From NCBI GenBank assembly GCA_947302865.1, contig CAMYWS010000017.1:1-13414 (forward strand): a stretch of DNA of 13,414 nucleotides, in the 5' to 3' direction. A program made the position numbers and the translations under genes. This document shows, one piece after another, positions 6,595 to 13,375 of the stretch. Position 1 is the stretch's first letter. The number at the start of each line of letters is the position of its first letter. Source of the stretch: an uncultured Clostridia bacterium (GTDB lineage Bacteria > Bacillota_A > Clostridia > Christensenellales > CAG-138). The notes beneath the pieces are model-generated. The model saw only the letters and a list, made by a program, of their open reading frames with translations. It was not told where the DNA came from and made no database searches.

Positions 6595-7419
6595 TCAGAA
6601 CAGATCGCTCAGGATCAGATCGACGAGCGCAGTGAATCTTACGGTAGCCTTTGCAGCCGTTTCCGTGACCTCCGCATGGGAAAGCGGCTGGTCCAGCACG
6701 CCCGCCGCCATATTGGTGATCAGACTGATGCCGACGACCTTGATGCCGCAGTGCGCCGCGCACATGGTTTCCGGGATCGTGGACATGCCGACCGCGTCCG
6801 CGCCGATGATGCGCGCCATGCGGATCTCGGCAGGCGTCTCGTAGCACGGACCGGACATCATAAGATACACGCCTTCCTGCATGGCGATGCCGTTCCCCTT
6901 TGCGAGCTCGATCAGTCTTGCGCGAAAGTCCTTGTCGTAGACGTTGCTCTGGTCCGGGAAGCGCGGTCCGAACTCGTCCAGGTTCTTGCCGATCAGCGGG
7001 TTGCTGCCGGAAAGATTGATGTGATCGGAGATCACCATCAGATCGCCCGCATGGTAGTTCATGTTGACGCCGCCCGCCGCGTTGGTCACGAGCAGTTTTT
7101 CGACGCCGAGCTTTTTCATGGTGCGGACGCCGAGCGAAAGCAGCGCCTGCGGATACCCCTCGTAATAGTGGAAACGTCCCTGCATCGCGATGACGGTCTT
7201 GCCGTATTTTTCACCGATCACGAAACGGTTCTTATGTCCGATCACGTTCGAAACGGGATAGCCCTCGATATCGGCATAGTTCACGAAGCGCTTGTTGTCG
7301 AGCGTTTCGGCATAGTCGCCGAGGCCGCTTCCGAGGATCAGACCGATCGTCGCCTTGTCCGCGCCTTTTTCCTTCAGCAGCGCGACCGCATTGTTGATGA
7401 TGTTCATGATGTCTTCCAT
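6595..7419 (-). CDS. punA: Purine nucleoside phosphorylase (trimeric type)
   Basis: This 274-residue cytoplasmic enzyme splits purine nucleosides with phosphate into free base and (deoxy)ribose 1-phosphate. Family signatures in order are the phosphate loop GSGLG (30-34), GRFHYYEG (81-88), TNAAGG (112-117), SGPCYETPAE (189-198, with the base-contacting Glu198), GMSTIPE (211-217) and SLITNMAAG (232-240, with Asn236, the position that favours 6-oxopurines in this family). Length and motifs fit the guanosine/inosine-type trimeric enzyme rather than the hexameric DeoD. The chosen ATG has GGGAGG eight bases upstream; an ATG four codons later lacks a site. It begins three bases after the deoB stop, with its ribosome site inside deoB, so translation is probably coupled. 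DeoB would convert its ribose 1-phosphate product to ribose 5-phosphate. Confidence 0.96.
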   Translation of the reverse strand: MEDIMNIINNAVALLKEKGADKATIGLILGSGLGDYAETLDNKRFVNYADIEGYPVSNVIGHKNRFVIGEKYGKTVIAMQGRFHYYEGYPQALLSLGVRTMKKLGVEKLLVTNAAGGVNMNYHAGDLMVISDHINLSGSNPLIGKNLDEFGPRFPDQSNVYDKDFRARLIELAKGNGIAMQEGVYLMMSGPCYETPAEIRMARIIGADAVGMSTIPETMCAAHCGIKVVGISLITNMAAGVLDQPLSHAEVTETAAKATVRFTALVDLILSDLF

Positions 7420-7422
7420 GTT

Positions 7423-8598
7423 TCAATCCTCCCAGATATCCTTTAAGAATGATTCGCCTTCTCTCCAGCTTTCGCCGGTAAGATATTCATAAATCGTTGC
7501 GCCGATGTCGGAGAACTGCTTCCGCACGCCGAGATCTACACCGTGTTTCACGTGCTTGCCGCAGATCAGAAGCGGGATATACTCGCGCGTATGATCCGTT
7601 CCCGGGAACGTCGGATCGCATCCGTGATCCGCGGTGACCATCAGGATATCGCCCTCCTGCATGGACAGATACATCTCAGGCAGATGCGCGTCGAAATACT
7701 CGAGCGCTTTCGCGTAACCCTCCCAATCGTTCCGGTGCCCGTAAAGCATATCCGTATCCACGAGATTCGTGAAGATGAAATCCCCCGTCCCGTCGTCCAG
7801 AAACCGCTGCGTCGCACGGATACCGTCCGGATTGTTTTTGGTATGATCGACGGTCGTGATCCCGCGATGACAGAAGATGTCCTCGATCTTGCCGATGCCT
7901 ACGACGTCTTTGCCCTTTTCTGCAAGCGCGTCAAGGATTGTGTCCTTGAACGGCGCGACCGCATAGTCCTTGCGGTTTTCGGTGCGCTTGTATTCCCCGT
8001 TTCCGCCGAGAAACGGACGCGCGATCACGCGGCCGACCAGGTATTCGCCGGTCAGCATTTCACGCGCGATCTCGCAGATGCGGTACAGCTCTTGAAGCGG
8101 GATGATCTCCTCGTGCGCGGCGATCTGGAACACGCTGTCCGCGCTCGTGTAGATGATCGGTTTGCCGGTACGGACGTGCTCGTCGCCGAGCTCCTGAATG
8201 ATCTGCGTGCCGCTTGCAACGACGTTGCCGAGCGTGCCGCGTCCGATGCGCTGTTCAAACGCGTCCATGAACGCCTTCGGGAAACCGTTCGGATACGTCT
8301 TGAACGCCTCGTCGAGCGCAAGGCCCGCCATCTCCCAGTGCCCGCAGGTCGTGTCCTTCGCATGTGTCTGCTCCGCGCATTTGCAGAAGCTTCCGATCAG
8401 CTCGTCGCCTTCCTTGGGAAGTCTGCATCCGTCGATATGCGCAAGACCGAGCCTGCGCATGTTCGGCACGTTCAGATATCCGCGTTTTTCATAGATATTG
8501 CAGATGGTATTTGCGCCGACGTCGCCGAAATCCGCGGCGTCCGGCAGCGCGCCGATCCCGGCGCTGTCGAGAACGATCAGGATTGCTCTTTTCTTCAT
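7423..8598 (-). CDS. deoB: Phosphopentomutase
   Basis: This 391-residue alkaline-phosphatase-superfamily mutase interconverts (deoxy)ribose 1-phosphate and 5-phosphate, linking nucleoside breakdown to the pentose phosphate pathway. The two-metal site is intact. Asp11 is in VLDSAGIG and Asp283 in DTDMLYGHR. Asp324 and His325 are in TADHG, and His336 is in GTDHTREY. Their spacing matches the Bacillus cereus enzyme closely. The phosphorylated catalytic threonine corresponds to Thr83 in KDTTCGHWE. The ATG follows GAGG at eight bases. An extended -10 promoter lies upstream, and punA follows after three bases, a common salvage pair. No nucleoside-responsive operator or DeoR gene is recognised here. 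Confidence 0.97.
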   Translation of the reverse strand: MKKRAILIVLDSAGIGALPDAADFGDVGANTICNIYEKRGYLNVPNMRRLGLAHIDGCRLPKEGDELIGSFCKCAEQTHAKDTTCGHWEMAGLALDEAFKTYPNGFPKAFMDAFEQRIGRGTLGNVVASGTQIIQELGDEHVRTGKPIIYTSADSVFQIAAHEEIIPLQELYRICEIAREMLTGEYLVGRVIARPFLGGNGEYKRTENRKDYAVAPFKDTILDALAEKGKDVVGIGKIEDIFCHRGITTVDHTKNNPDGIRATQRFLDDGTGDFIFTNLVDTDMLYGHRNDWEGYAKALEYFDAHLPEMYLSMQEGDILMVTADHGCDPTFPGTDHTREYIPLLICGKHVKHGVDLGVRKQFSDIGATIYEYLTGESWREGESFLKDIWED

Positions 8599-8631
8599 AA
8601 GCGATACCTCTATGCTTTTTCTTTTATATAT

Positions 8632-8661
8632 ATTTTAGCATATCGGATACCGTTTCGTCAA
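8632..8661 (-). promoter_or_regulatory. Extended -10 promoter for deoB-punA
   Basis: On the minus strand TTGACG (8656-8661) is followed after 18 bases by TGCTAAAAT, an extended -10 (hexamer 8632-8637). Transcription would start near 8625, giving a leader of about 27 bases. The -35 begins right at the stop codon of the upstream Spo0A-like gene. No terminator separates the two units, so read-through is possible as well. Confidence 0.75.
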
Positions 8662-9144
8662 TCAGTTTAGCCATGAGTAGATCTGTTTCAATTCCGCCAT
8701 CACGCGCTGATAATGCTCCTCCCATTCCGGGTCCCCGATGATCAGTCGGACGCGTTCCGCGATCAGGTAAACATATTCAAGGTTGCCGGGCGGATCCTTA
8801 AGGTTCTTGCCGCGCAGTCCGAGATAGTTATACAGCACCTCGGGATCCGCGCGTTTCCATGCCCGTTCGATCGCATAGTGCATCGTTCGCATGATCATCG
8901 GCTTCGTCGTACGCATGCACTGTTCGATGTACGGATACAATTCTTTCTTTGTTGTGCTCCGCAGCAACGGCGGGCGTGTGCGAATGAACCGTACTGCGAT
9001 AAAGATATAGCGATACCCCAAAAGCTTCGCGGGAACGCACAGCGCGCGCATGACTGCATTGATCGTCGCGTCGAGCAAGCTGTCCCAATCGCTGTACCGT
9101 GCCCGCAGCGCGTCCTCCATCTCATGCATTTCTTCCAATGTCAT
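8662..9144 (-). CDS. Stand-alone Spo0A C-terminal (DNA-binding) domain protein
   Basis: This 160-residue protein matches the Spo0A effector domain but has no receiver domain. Residues about 22-137 align by eye with the sporulation regulator: CVPAKLLGYRYI corresponds to the family's GVPAHIKGYLYL, STTKKELYPYIEQ to the SITKxLYPxIA segment, and MHYAIERAWKRADPEVLYNYLG to the helix around AIEVAW. LEYVYLIAERVRL corresponds to the final helix. The recognition helix differs: at the SRVERAIRHA positions it reads PMIMRTMHYA (82-91), keeping one arginine (Arg86). The usual FGYTV reads YLGLR. The ATG has AGGGGAGGGG upstream and lies 23 bases inside the end of the preceding Spo0A-like gene, so expression is probably coupled. 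It may bind DNA alone, pair with the neighbour, or act without binding DNA. A true Spo0A role is unproven. Confidence 0.82.
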   Translation of the reverse strand: MTLEEMHEMEDALRARYSDWDSLLDATINAVMRALCVPAKLLGYRYIFIAVRFIRTRPPLLRSTTKKELYPYIEQCMRTTKPMIMRTMHYAIERAWKRADPEVLYNYLGLRGKNLKDPPGNLEYVYLIAERVRLIIGDPEWEEHYQRVMAELKQIYSWLN

Positions 9145-9850
9145 CGTATTTCCCCTCCCCTGTCAATTTGATATGATCCGCGATCCGAAACAGAAACGAC
9201 GCGTTTGAAGGCGCACCGCGATCCGACCGGACCGTATATCCGAACATCTTTTCAAGCAATACCGTATCCGCGCGCATCCACGCGGCTTCGATCGCCGTGC
9301 GGATCGCATGCTCCGCGACGGATACGCTGACCCCCTCCGTCATGGATACAAAGGTATAGACCGCTTGCACCGTCTGCACGTCAAGCGGGTGGCTCTGCGA
9401 CAGGATCAGGCGCAGCGCGGTGTTTAGATATCCAAAGCCGCTGAAGTAAACGGGTACCCCTGTCTGCTGCAGAAAACGCGAGATTATCTGCTCCGTATTG
9501 AAGGCGCGCCGTGTACTCTTCGAAAAACCGGCGATGCAGCGCAACACGTCCTTCGGATCGCTGCCTGCCGAAAAGCAAAAGGTCAGACATTCCGGAAGCC
9601 GTGTGGATTCAAACGGCAATTCGGCGAGCAGAAACGTATGATCCGGCCATCGGACGCGACATGCCCGTATCTTGGGAAGCAGGATCGCAGGATCATCGGA
9701 CAGCAGCGCGTCAAACGGTTCGCGGTACAGGCGTTCGAGAACCTGCGCCGTGTTTTTCAGTGCGCAGATACGTACGGTCCCGGTTTGATCCGCGGCTTCG
9801 GCATATGCCCGCGCTGTTTTACGATCGTTTGTCAGCAGTACGATCCGCAT
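9122..9850 (-). CDS. Spo0A-like regulator with a degenerate receiver domain, at the spo0A position
   Basis: This 242-residue protein lies directly after spoIVB, where Firmicutes normally carry spo0A. Residues about 1-108 have receiver length and strand pattern (MRIVLLTND, then FDALLSDD). The acidic pair is reduced to Asn8-Asp9, the phosphoacceptor position may be Asp52, the conserved Thr position is Ala76 and the conserved Lys position is Ser94. Residues 120-228 are a Spo0A C-terminal domain: TGVPVYFSGFGYLNTA, AIRTAIEAAWMRA, FGYTV (203-207, identical to Bacillus) and PSNASFLFRIADHIKL. The recognition helix reads SVAEHAIRTA (177-186) against SRVERAIRHA in Bacillus. The ATG at 9850 is preferred because a GGGGGG tract lies seven bases upstream; the frame extends six codons further without a better site. 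It may be a phosphorylation-independent Spo0A derivative. A canonical spo0A may exist elsewhere. Confidence 0.85.
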   Translation of the reverse strand: MRIVLLTNDRKTARAYAEAADQTGTVRICALKNTAQVLERLYREPFDALLSDDPAILLPKIRACRVRWPDHTFLLAELPFESTRLPECLTFCFSAGSDPKDVLRCIAGFSKSTRRAFNTEQIISRFLQQTGVPVYFSGFGYLNTALRLILSQSHPLDVQTVQAVYTFVSMTEGVSVSVAEHAIRTAIEAAWMRADTVLLEKMFGYTVRSDRGAPSNASFLFRIADHIKLTGEGKYDDIGRNA

Positions 9851-9885
9851 CGATTTTCCCCCCCTCATTCGCTTTTATTCTGGCG

Positions 9886-9916
9886 TAATAAGCCGGAAAA
9901 ATCTACCGGTTTATTA
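9886..9916. promoter_or_regulatory. Dyad over a putative -10, upstream of the Spo0A-like genes
   Basis: Arms TAATAAGCCGG (9886-9896) and CCGGTTTATTA (9906-9916) match over 11 positions with one mismatch (a G-U pair in plus-strand RNA) and a nine-base spacer. On the minus strand the right arm overlaps CATAAT (9913-9918), a candidate -10 for the leftward Spo0A-like gene; no good -35 is seen 17 bases upstream. No U tract follows on the minus strand, so an operator or leader element is more likely than a terminator. Confidence 0.4.
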
Positions 9917-9924
9917 TGACAAGA

Positions 9925-9949
9925 TTCGGCAATTCGATGACATTCGACG
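9925..9949 (-). promoter_or_regulatory. Spo0A-box-like heptamers between spoIVB and the Spo0A-like gene
   Basis: On the minus strand TGCCGAA (9925-9931) matches the 0A-box core TGNCGAA exactly, and CGTCGAA (9943-9949) differs at one base. The pentamer CGAAT occurs three times here (9924-9928, 9932-9936, 9942-9946). In Bacillus the spo0A promoter region between the same two genes also carries 0A boxes. The motif is short, so chance occurrence is possible. Confidence 0.4.
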
Positions 9950-9953
9950 GTAA

Positions 9954-11153
9954 TTACGGGAGAAGTACGTCCGCCATCCATTCGGCATAGATACAGTATC
10001 CGCGCGTCGGCTGACTCAAAAAGACGTGCGTGACGACGCCGATGAGCCGCCCGTCCTGTATCAGCGGACTGCCGCTCATACCCTGCACGATGCCGCCGGT
10101 CTTTTCCAGCAGCGACGGATCCGTAATCTCAATCATCATCCCCTGCGTCTCCGGCGAGGATTGCACGTCAACGCGAATCACGCGGGCGGCATACGCTGTC
10201 ACCTCTCCGTCGACCATCGACAGGATATATCCGTCGCCTTTGTGCGCAGTGCCGCTTTGCGCGATCTCCGTCACGCGCGCGGAAGGATCGGAAAACGCGG
10301 CAAACGTACCGCTGACGCCGAATTGCGTATTTCGTTCGATCGTTCCGAACGCATCCTTTGGATCGGCTGAAAAGCGGCCGATCAGTTCGCCCGCCTGATC
10401 GCCTTCGCCCTTTCGGATCCTTTGGATGGTCGCTTCCGTTACAAAGCCCGTCGCCGGCGCAATCAGCTTCTGCGTATCCACGTCCGTCACACCGTGACCG
10501 AGCGCGGCAAATGCTTTGGATGCCGGATCGTAAAATGAAAGCGTTCCGATGCCGGACGTGCTGTCCCGGACCCATGCGCCGATGCGTTTTTCGCCGTTAC
10601 CATCCGTCGCGAAATTGAGCGAAACGGAATACGGTTTGCCGTCGCGCAAAAATGTCAGCGAACAGCGTTCGTCCGCTTCGGAACAAAGCCGCGAAAAAGC
10701 GTCGGATCCGTCGATCGGTTTTCCGTCCATTGCGACGATCATATCGCCTTCCCTGAGCCCTGCGGAGATCGCGGGGCATACGCCGCCCGTCTCCGTTTCG
10801 ATCTTTTCAAATCCGACGATCTGCACCCCTTCGGTTTTCAGAACCACGCCGATCGCTTTCCCGCCGGGAACAACCGTTCTCTGATTTGCCGATACGGCGA
10901 CGCTTCTTAAGGGCAGGATGCCGAACAGCATGATCTTTTTCGTTTGCTCCGACGTTTCCGCGATACGTTCGTCTTCGCTGATCCGCACAAGACGCGCTTC
11001 CGATTCCGCTGCGGCAAGCGTCGGCGCTGTCAGCGCGGTCGACCGGTCAACGACGTCCGGCAGGTGCAGGATGCGATACACCTGCGGTGAAAAATACCAT
11101 CCGAACAGCAGCGCCGCAAGCAGCGTGCTGATGATGCGCGCAAATCGCTTCAT
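9954..11153 (-). CDS. spoIVB: SpoIVB peptidase (S55 family)
   Basis: This 399-residue sporulation serine peptidase is known from Bacillus to be made in the forespore, cross to the intermembrane space and trigger pro-sigma-K processing in the mother cell by cleaving SpoIVFA. An N-terminal membrane segment (about 6-21) is followed by a PDZ domain around SAGLREGDMIVAMDGKPIDG (130-149) and the S55 domain. The catalytic residues are visible: His220 in AALGHGVTD, Asp345 in EITDPSLL and Ser360 in VQGMSGSPL. The Asp-Ser distance of 15 is the same as in Bacillus. The typical ending THVFLSQPTRGYCIYAEWM is present. The ATG at 11153 is chosen because AAAGGAG lies nine bases upstream; upstream extension runs into the recN terminator region. 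The gene order recN-spoIVB matches other spore formers. It implies a working or recently working endospore pathway. Confidence 0.96.
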   Translation of the reverse strand: MKRFARIISTLLAALLFGWYFSPQVYRILHLPDVVDRSTALTAPTLAAAESEARLVRISEDERIAETSEQTKKIMLFGILPLRSVAVSANQRTVVPGGKAIGVVLKTEGVQIVGFEKIETETGGVCPAISAGLREGDMIVAMDGKPIDGSDAFSRLCSEADERCSLTFLRDGKPYSVSLNFATDGNGEKRIGAWVRDSTSGIGTLSFYDPASKAFAALGHGVTDVDTQKLIAPATGFVTEATIQRIRKGEGDQAGELIGRFSADPKDAFGTIERNTQFGVSGTFAAFSDPSARVTEIAQSGTAHKGDGYILSMVDGEVTAYAARVIRVDVQSSPETQGMMIEITDPSLLEKTGGIVQGMSGSPLIQDGRLIGVVTHVFLSQPTRGYCIYAEWMADVLLP

Positions 11154-11173
11154 GATTCTCATCTCCTTTCCGA

Positions 11174-11202
11174 TAGCGTGCGCCGGACGAAAAAAAGCAT
11201 AC
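11174..11202 (-). promoter_or_regulatory. Candidate forespore (sigma-G/F-like) promoter for spoIVB
   Basis: On the minus strand GTATG (11198-11202) fits the GNATR -35 of forespore sigma factors. After 17 bases CACGCTA (11174-11180) fits the CAnnnTA outline of their -10. Bacillus spoIVB is transcribed by sigma-G. The predicted start would fall at the edge of the AAAGGAG site, which is unusually short, so this is tentative. Confidence 0.35.
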
Positions 11203-11204
11203 AA

Positions 11205-11227
11205 AAAAGACCCTTGTCGGGTCTTTT
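11205..11227 (-). terminator. Intrinsic terminator after recN
   Basis: A nine-pair perfect stem (AAAAGACCC/GGGTCTTTT; 11205-11213 with 11219-11227) has a five-base loop, and on the minus strand ends in a run of six T residues. It lies 13 bases past the recN stop and separates argR-recN from spoIVB. Confidence 0.9.
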
Positions 11228-11240
11228 CACGGATCCGGAT

Positions 11241-12914
11241 TCAGTTTCCCGCCGATGCAAGAAGTTTCTTTGCGTGCTCCATGGCGGCTGCGTCATGTTC
11301 GTCGCTGCCCATAATCCGCGCGATCTCTTTGGGTCGTTCGGCCGCGGTCAGTCTGCGCGTAACGCTGTGCGTCTTTTCTTCGTCGGCGAACTTATATGCG
11401 ACGTATTGCACGTCGGCGTATGCGGCGATCTGCGGAAGATGCGTGACGCAAAGCACCTGATGCTTCCGTCCGAGCGCGCGCATCTTTTCCGCGACGGCGT
11501 TTGCGACCATACCCGAAATACCCGTGTCGATCTCGTCAAAGATCAGCGTTTCGATCCGATCCGCATCAGACAGCGCCGCTTTCATGGCAAGCATGATGCG
11601 CGACATTTCTCCGCCGCTCGCGACCTTGACAAGGGGTTTGACCGGTTCGCCGCGGTTTGCGGACAGCAGAAACGCCGCGGAATCGACGCCGGTCTCCGAA
11701 AGCTGTTCCTTCGGGATTTTTGTAAACTCCGTCTCCATCGCGGCATGCGGCATACCCATGCCGTTCAGCTCCGCGATCGTCTCCCGCATCAGCTTCCGGG
11801 CTGCCGCTTTGCGTCGTTCGGACAGCTGCTCCGCAAGCGTGCCGAATGTGTCGACGGCTGTGCGGTATTTCTTTTCCAGCGCTTCGATCTGATTGTCGCT
11901 GTCGCTCAGGATCCGGTATTCGTTTTCGATTTTATCACGGAATGCCAGGATCTCTGTGATCGTCGCGCCGTATTTGCGTTTCAGATTCTGCAGCGCCGCA
12001 AGACGGCTTTCCGTCTGCTCAAGCAATTCCGGATCGTACCGGAACGCGCTGCGTCCGTCGCGCAGCTCATACGCGACGTCCTCGATGGAATAATACGCTT
12101 CATCGGTCCGTTCGGAAAGTTTCCGGTATGATTCGTCGTATTCGCCGATTCGCGTCAGTGCACTGCGCGCGTCGGTCAGCGCCGACAGTGCGCCGCCTTC
12201 GGCAAACAGTGCGTCGTAAGCGGCGTTCAGTCCCTCTACGATCGTTTCCGCGTTACGCATGCGCAGGCGATCGGCTTCCAATTGTTCCTCCTCGCCCTCG
12301 ATCGGGGATACCGCGTCGATCTCCTTCATCTGGAAGCGGATCACATCGATGCGGCGTTCGCGCTCCCTGAGTCCGTTTTTCAGGATCGTAAGATCGCGCT
12401 CTGCATTCAGCGCCGCCTGTCTTGCTTCCTCCATGCGGGTCAGAAGACCGTCGGCGTCGCTTTTTGCGTAGGCGTCGATGAGTTGAAGATGCGTTTCGGG
12501 ATTCAGCAGCGACTGATGCGCATGCTGTCCGTGCAGGTCGACCAGAAGATCCCCGATCGCTTTCAGTTCCGCGGTACCGATCAGTACGCCGTTAACGCGG
12601 CAGACGTTTCGACCGCTTGCGGAAAGTTCGCGGTACAGAACGAGCTCGTCCCCGTTGTCAAGCTGTTGGTCACGAAGATATTCGCGAACCGGAGAATCCG
12701 GGGAAAGCAGGAACGTCGCCTCGACGGACGCCTTGTCCGCGCCCGTACGGATGCTTTCACGGCTTGCTCGTTCCCCGAGCACAAAGCTGACCGATTCGAT
12801 GAGGATCGATTTGCCCGCACCGGTTTCGCCGGTCAATACAGAAAAGCCCGCATCGAAAGCAATGTCGGACTTATCTATCAAAGCAATATTCGAAACTTGT
12901 AAACGAGTGAGCAC
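11241..12914 (-). CDS. recN: DNA repair protein RecN
   Basis: This 557-residue SMC-like ATPase acts early in double-strand break repair by gathering DNA ends. The Walker A motif is GETGAGKS (29-36) after the typical N-terminal LQVSNIALID. A long coiled coil fills about 155-385. The ABC signature ASGGEMSR is at 432-439 and Walker B, TLIFDEIDTGIS, at 456-467, followed by the H-loop region CVTHLPQIAA. Length is normal for the family. The start codon is GTG, supported by GGAGGGC five bases upstream and by alignment of MLTRLQV with the family's MLxxLxIxNFALI. The gene lies 11 bases after argR and is in the same operon, as in many Firmicutes. A terminator follows. Confidence 0.97.
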   Translation of the reverse strand: MLTRLQVSNIALIDKSDIAFDAGFSVLTGETGAGKSILIESVSFVLGERASRESIRTGADKASVEATFLLSPDSPVREYLRDQQLDNGDELVLYRELSASGRNVCRVNGVLIGTAELKAIGDLLVDLHGQHAHQSLLNPETHLQLIDAYAKSDADGLLTRMEEARQAALNAERDLTILKNGLRERERRIDVIRFQMKEIDAVSPIEGEEEQLEADRLRMRNAETIVEGLNAAYDALFAEGGALSALTDARSALTRIGEYDESYRKLSERTDEAYYSIEDVAYELRDGRSAFRYDPELLEQTESRLAALQNLKRKYGATITEILAFRDKIENEYRILSDSDNQIEALEKKYRTAVDTFGTLAEQLSERRKAAARKLMRETIAELNGMGMPHAAMETEFTKIPKEQLSETGVDSAAFLLSANRGEPVKPLVKVASGGEMSRIMLAMKAALSDADRIETLIFDEIDTGISGMVANAVAEKMRALGRKHQVLCVTHLPQIAAYADVQYVAYKFADEEKTHSVTRRLTAAERPKEIARIMGSDEHDAAAMEHAKKLLASAGN

Positions 12915-12925
12915 AATGCCCTCCG

Positions 12926-13375
12926 TTATTTCATCATTTTTTGGAACTTCTTGATGATGTCGGTCACGCTCTTGCCTTCGCGTACCGCGACGAACACGGT
13001 GTTGTCACCCGCGATGGATCCCGCAATCTCCGGCCATTTCATGGAATCGATCGCTTCTGCAGCCACGGCGGCGCTGCCCGCCATTGTCTTGATGACGATC
13101 AGATTGCCGGCGGACGTGATGGAAACGACGCAGTTTCCGAACAGGCGGATAAAGCGTTCCTGCAGATCGGATTCCGCCTTCTCTACCGTCGCATATTTAT
13201 ACTTTCCCTCGCCAGTCAGGACCTTGATCAGACGAAGTTCCTTGATATCACGTGAAACAGTTGCCTGCGTCACGTTAAAGCCCTGCGCGGAAAGCAGCAT
13301 GGCAAGCTCCTCCTGTGTTTCGATGTTTTCGGCAGCGATCAGTTTCAGGATCATTGCGTGTCTTTTCGGTTTCAT
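12926..13375 (-). CDS. argR: Arginine repressor / regulator ArgR (AhrC)
   Basis: This 149-residue hexameric transcription factor controls arginine biosynthesis and catabolism genes in response to L-arginine. The N-terminal winged helix (1-70) includes the recognition segment NVTQATVSRDIKELRLIKV. The C-terminal oligomerisation and arginine-binding domain (about 76-149) carries GSAAVAAEAIDSM (100-112) and IAGDNTVFV (121-129). Most homologues read GDDT where this protein has GDNT (123-126), so one of two acidic arginine-contacting positions is Asn125. The start ATG follows GAGG at nine bases. The 39 bases upstream (13376-13414) contain CAGTTT twice but no convincing ARG box or complete promoter; any promoter probably lies outside the window. 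It begins the argR-recN operon. Confidence 0.95.
   Translation of the reverse strand: MKPKRHAMILKLIAAENIETQEELAMLLSAQGFNVTQATVSRDIKELRLIKVLTGEGKYKYATVEKAESDLQERFIRLFGNCVVSITSAGNLIVIKTMAGSAAVAAEAIDSMKWPEIAGSIAGDNTVFVAVREGKSVTDIIKKFQKMMK

Noticed and set aside
8611..8645. Weak inverted repeat between the second Spo0A-like gene and deoB as a terminator
   Set aside because: Only about five or six base pairs around a loop of more than 20 bases, and it overlaps the deoB promoter.
8662..9850. The two Spo0A-like genes as a single frameshifted spo0A
   Set aside because: Each one contains its own complete Spo0A C-terminal domain, its own ribosome site and its own start, so they are a duplication-type pair and not one broken gene.
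9886..9916. Intrinsic terminator after spoIVB
   Set aside because: The dyad is stable only in plus-strand RNA, has no U tract on the minus strand, and overlaps a candidate -10, so a regulatory role fits better.
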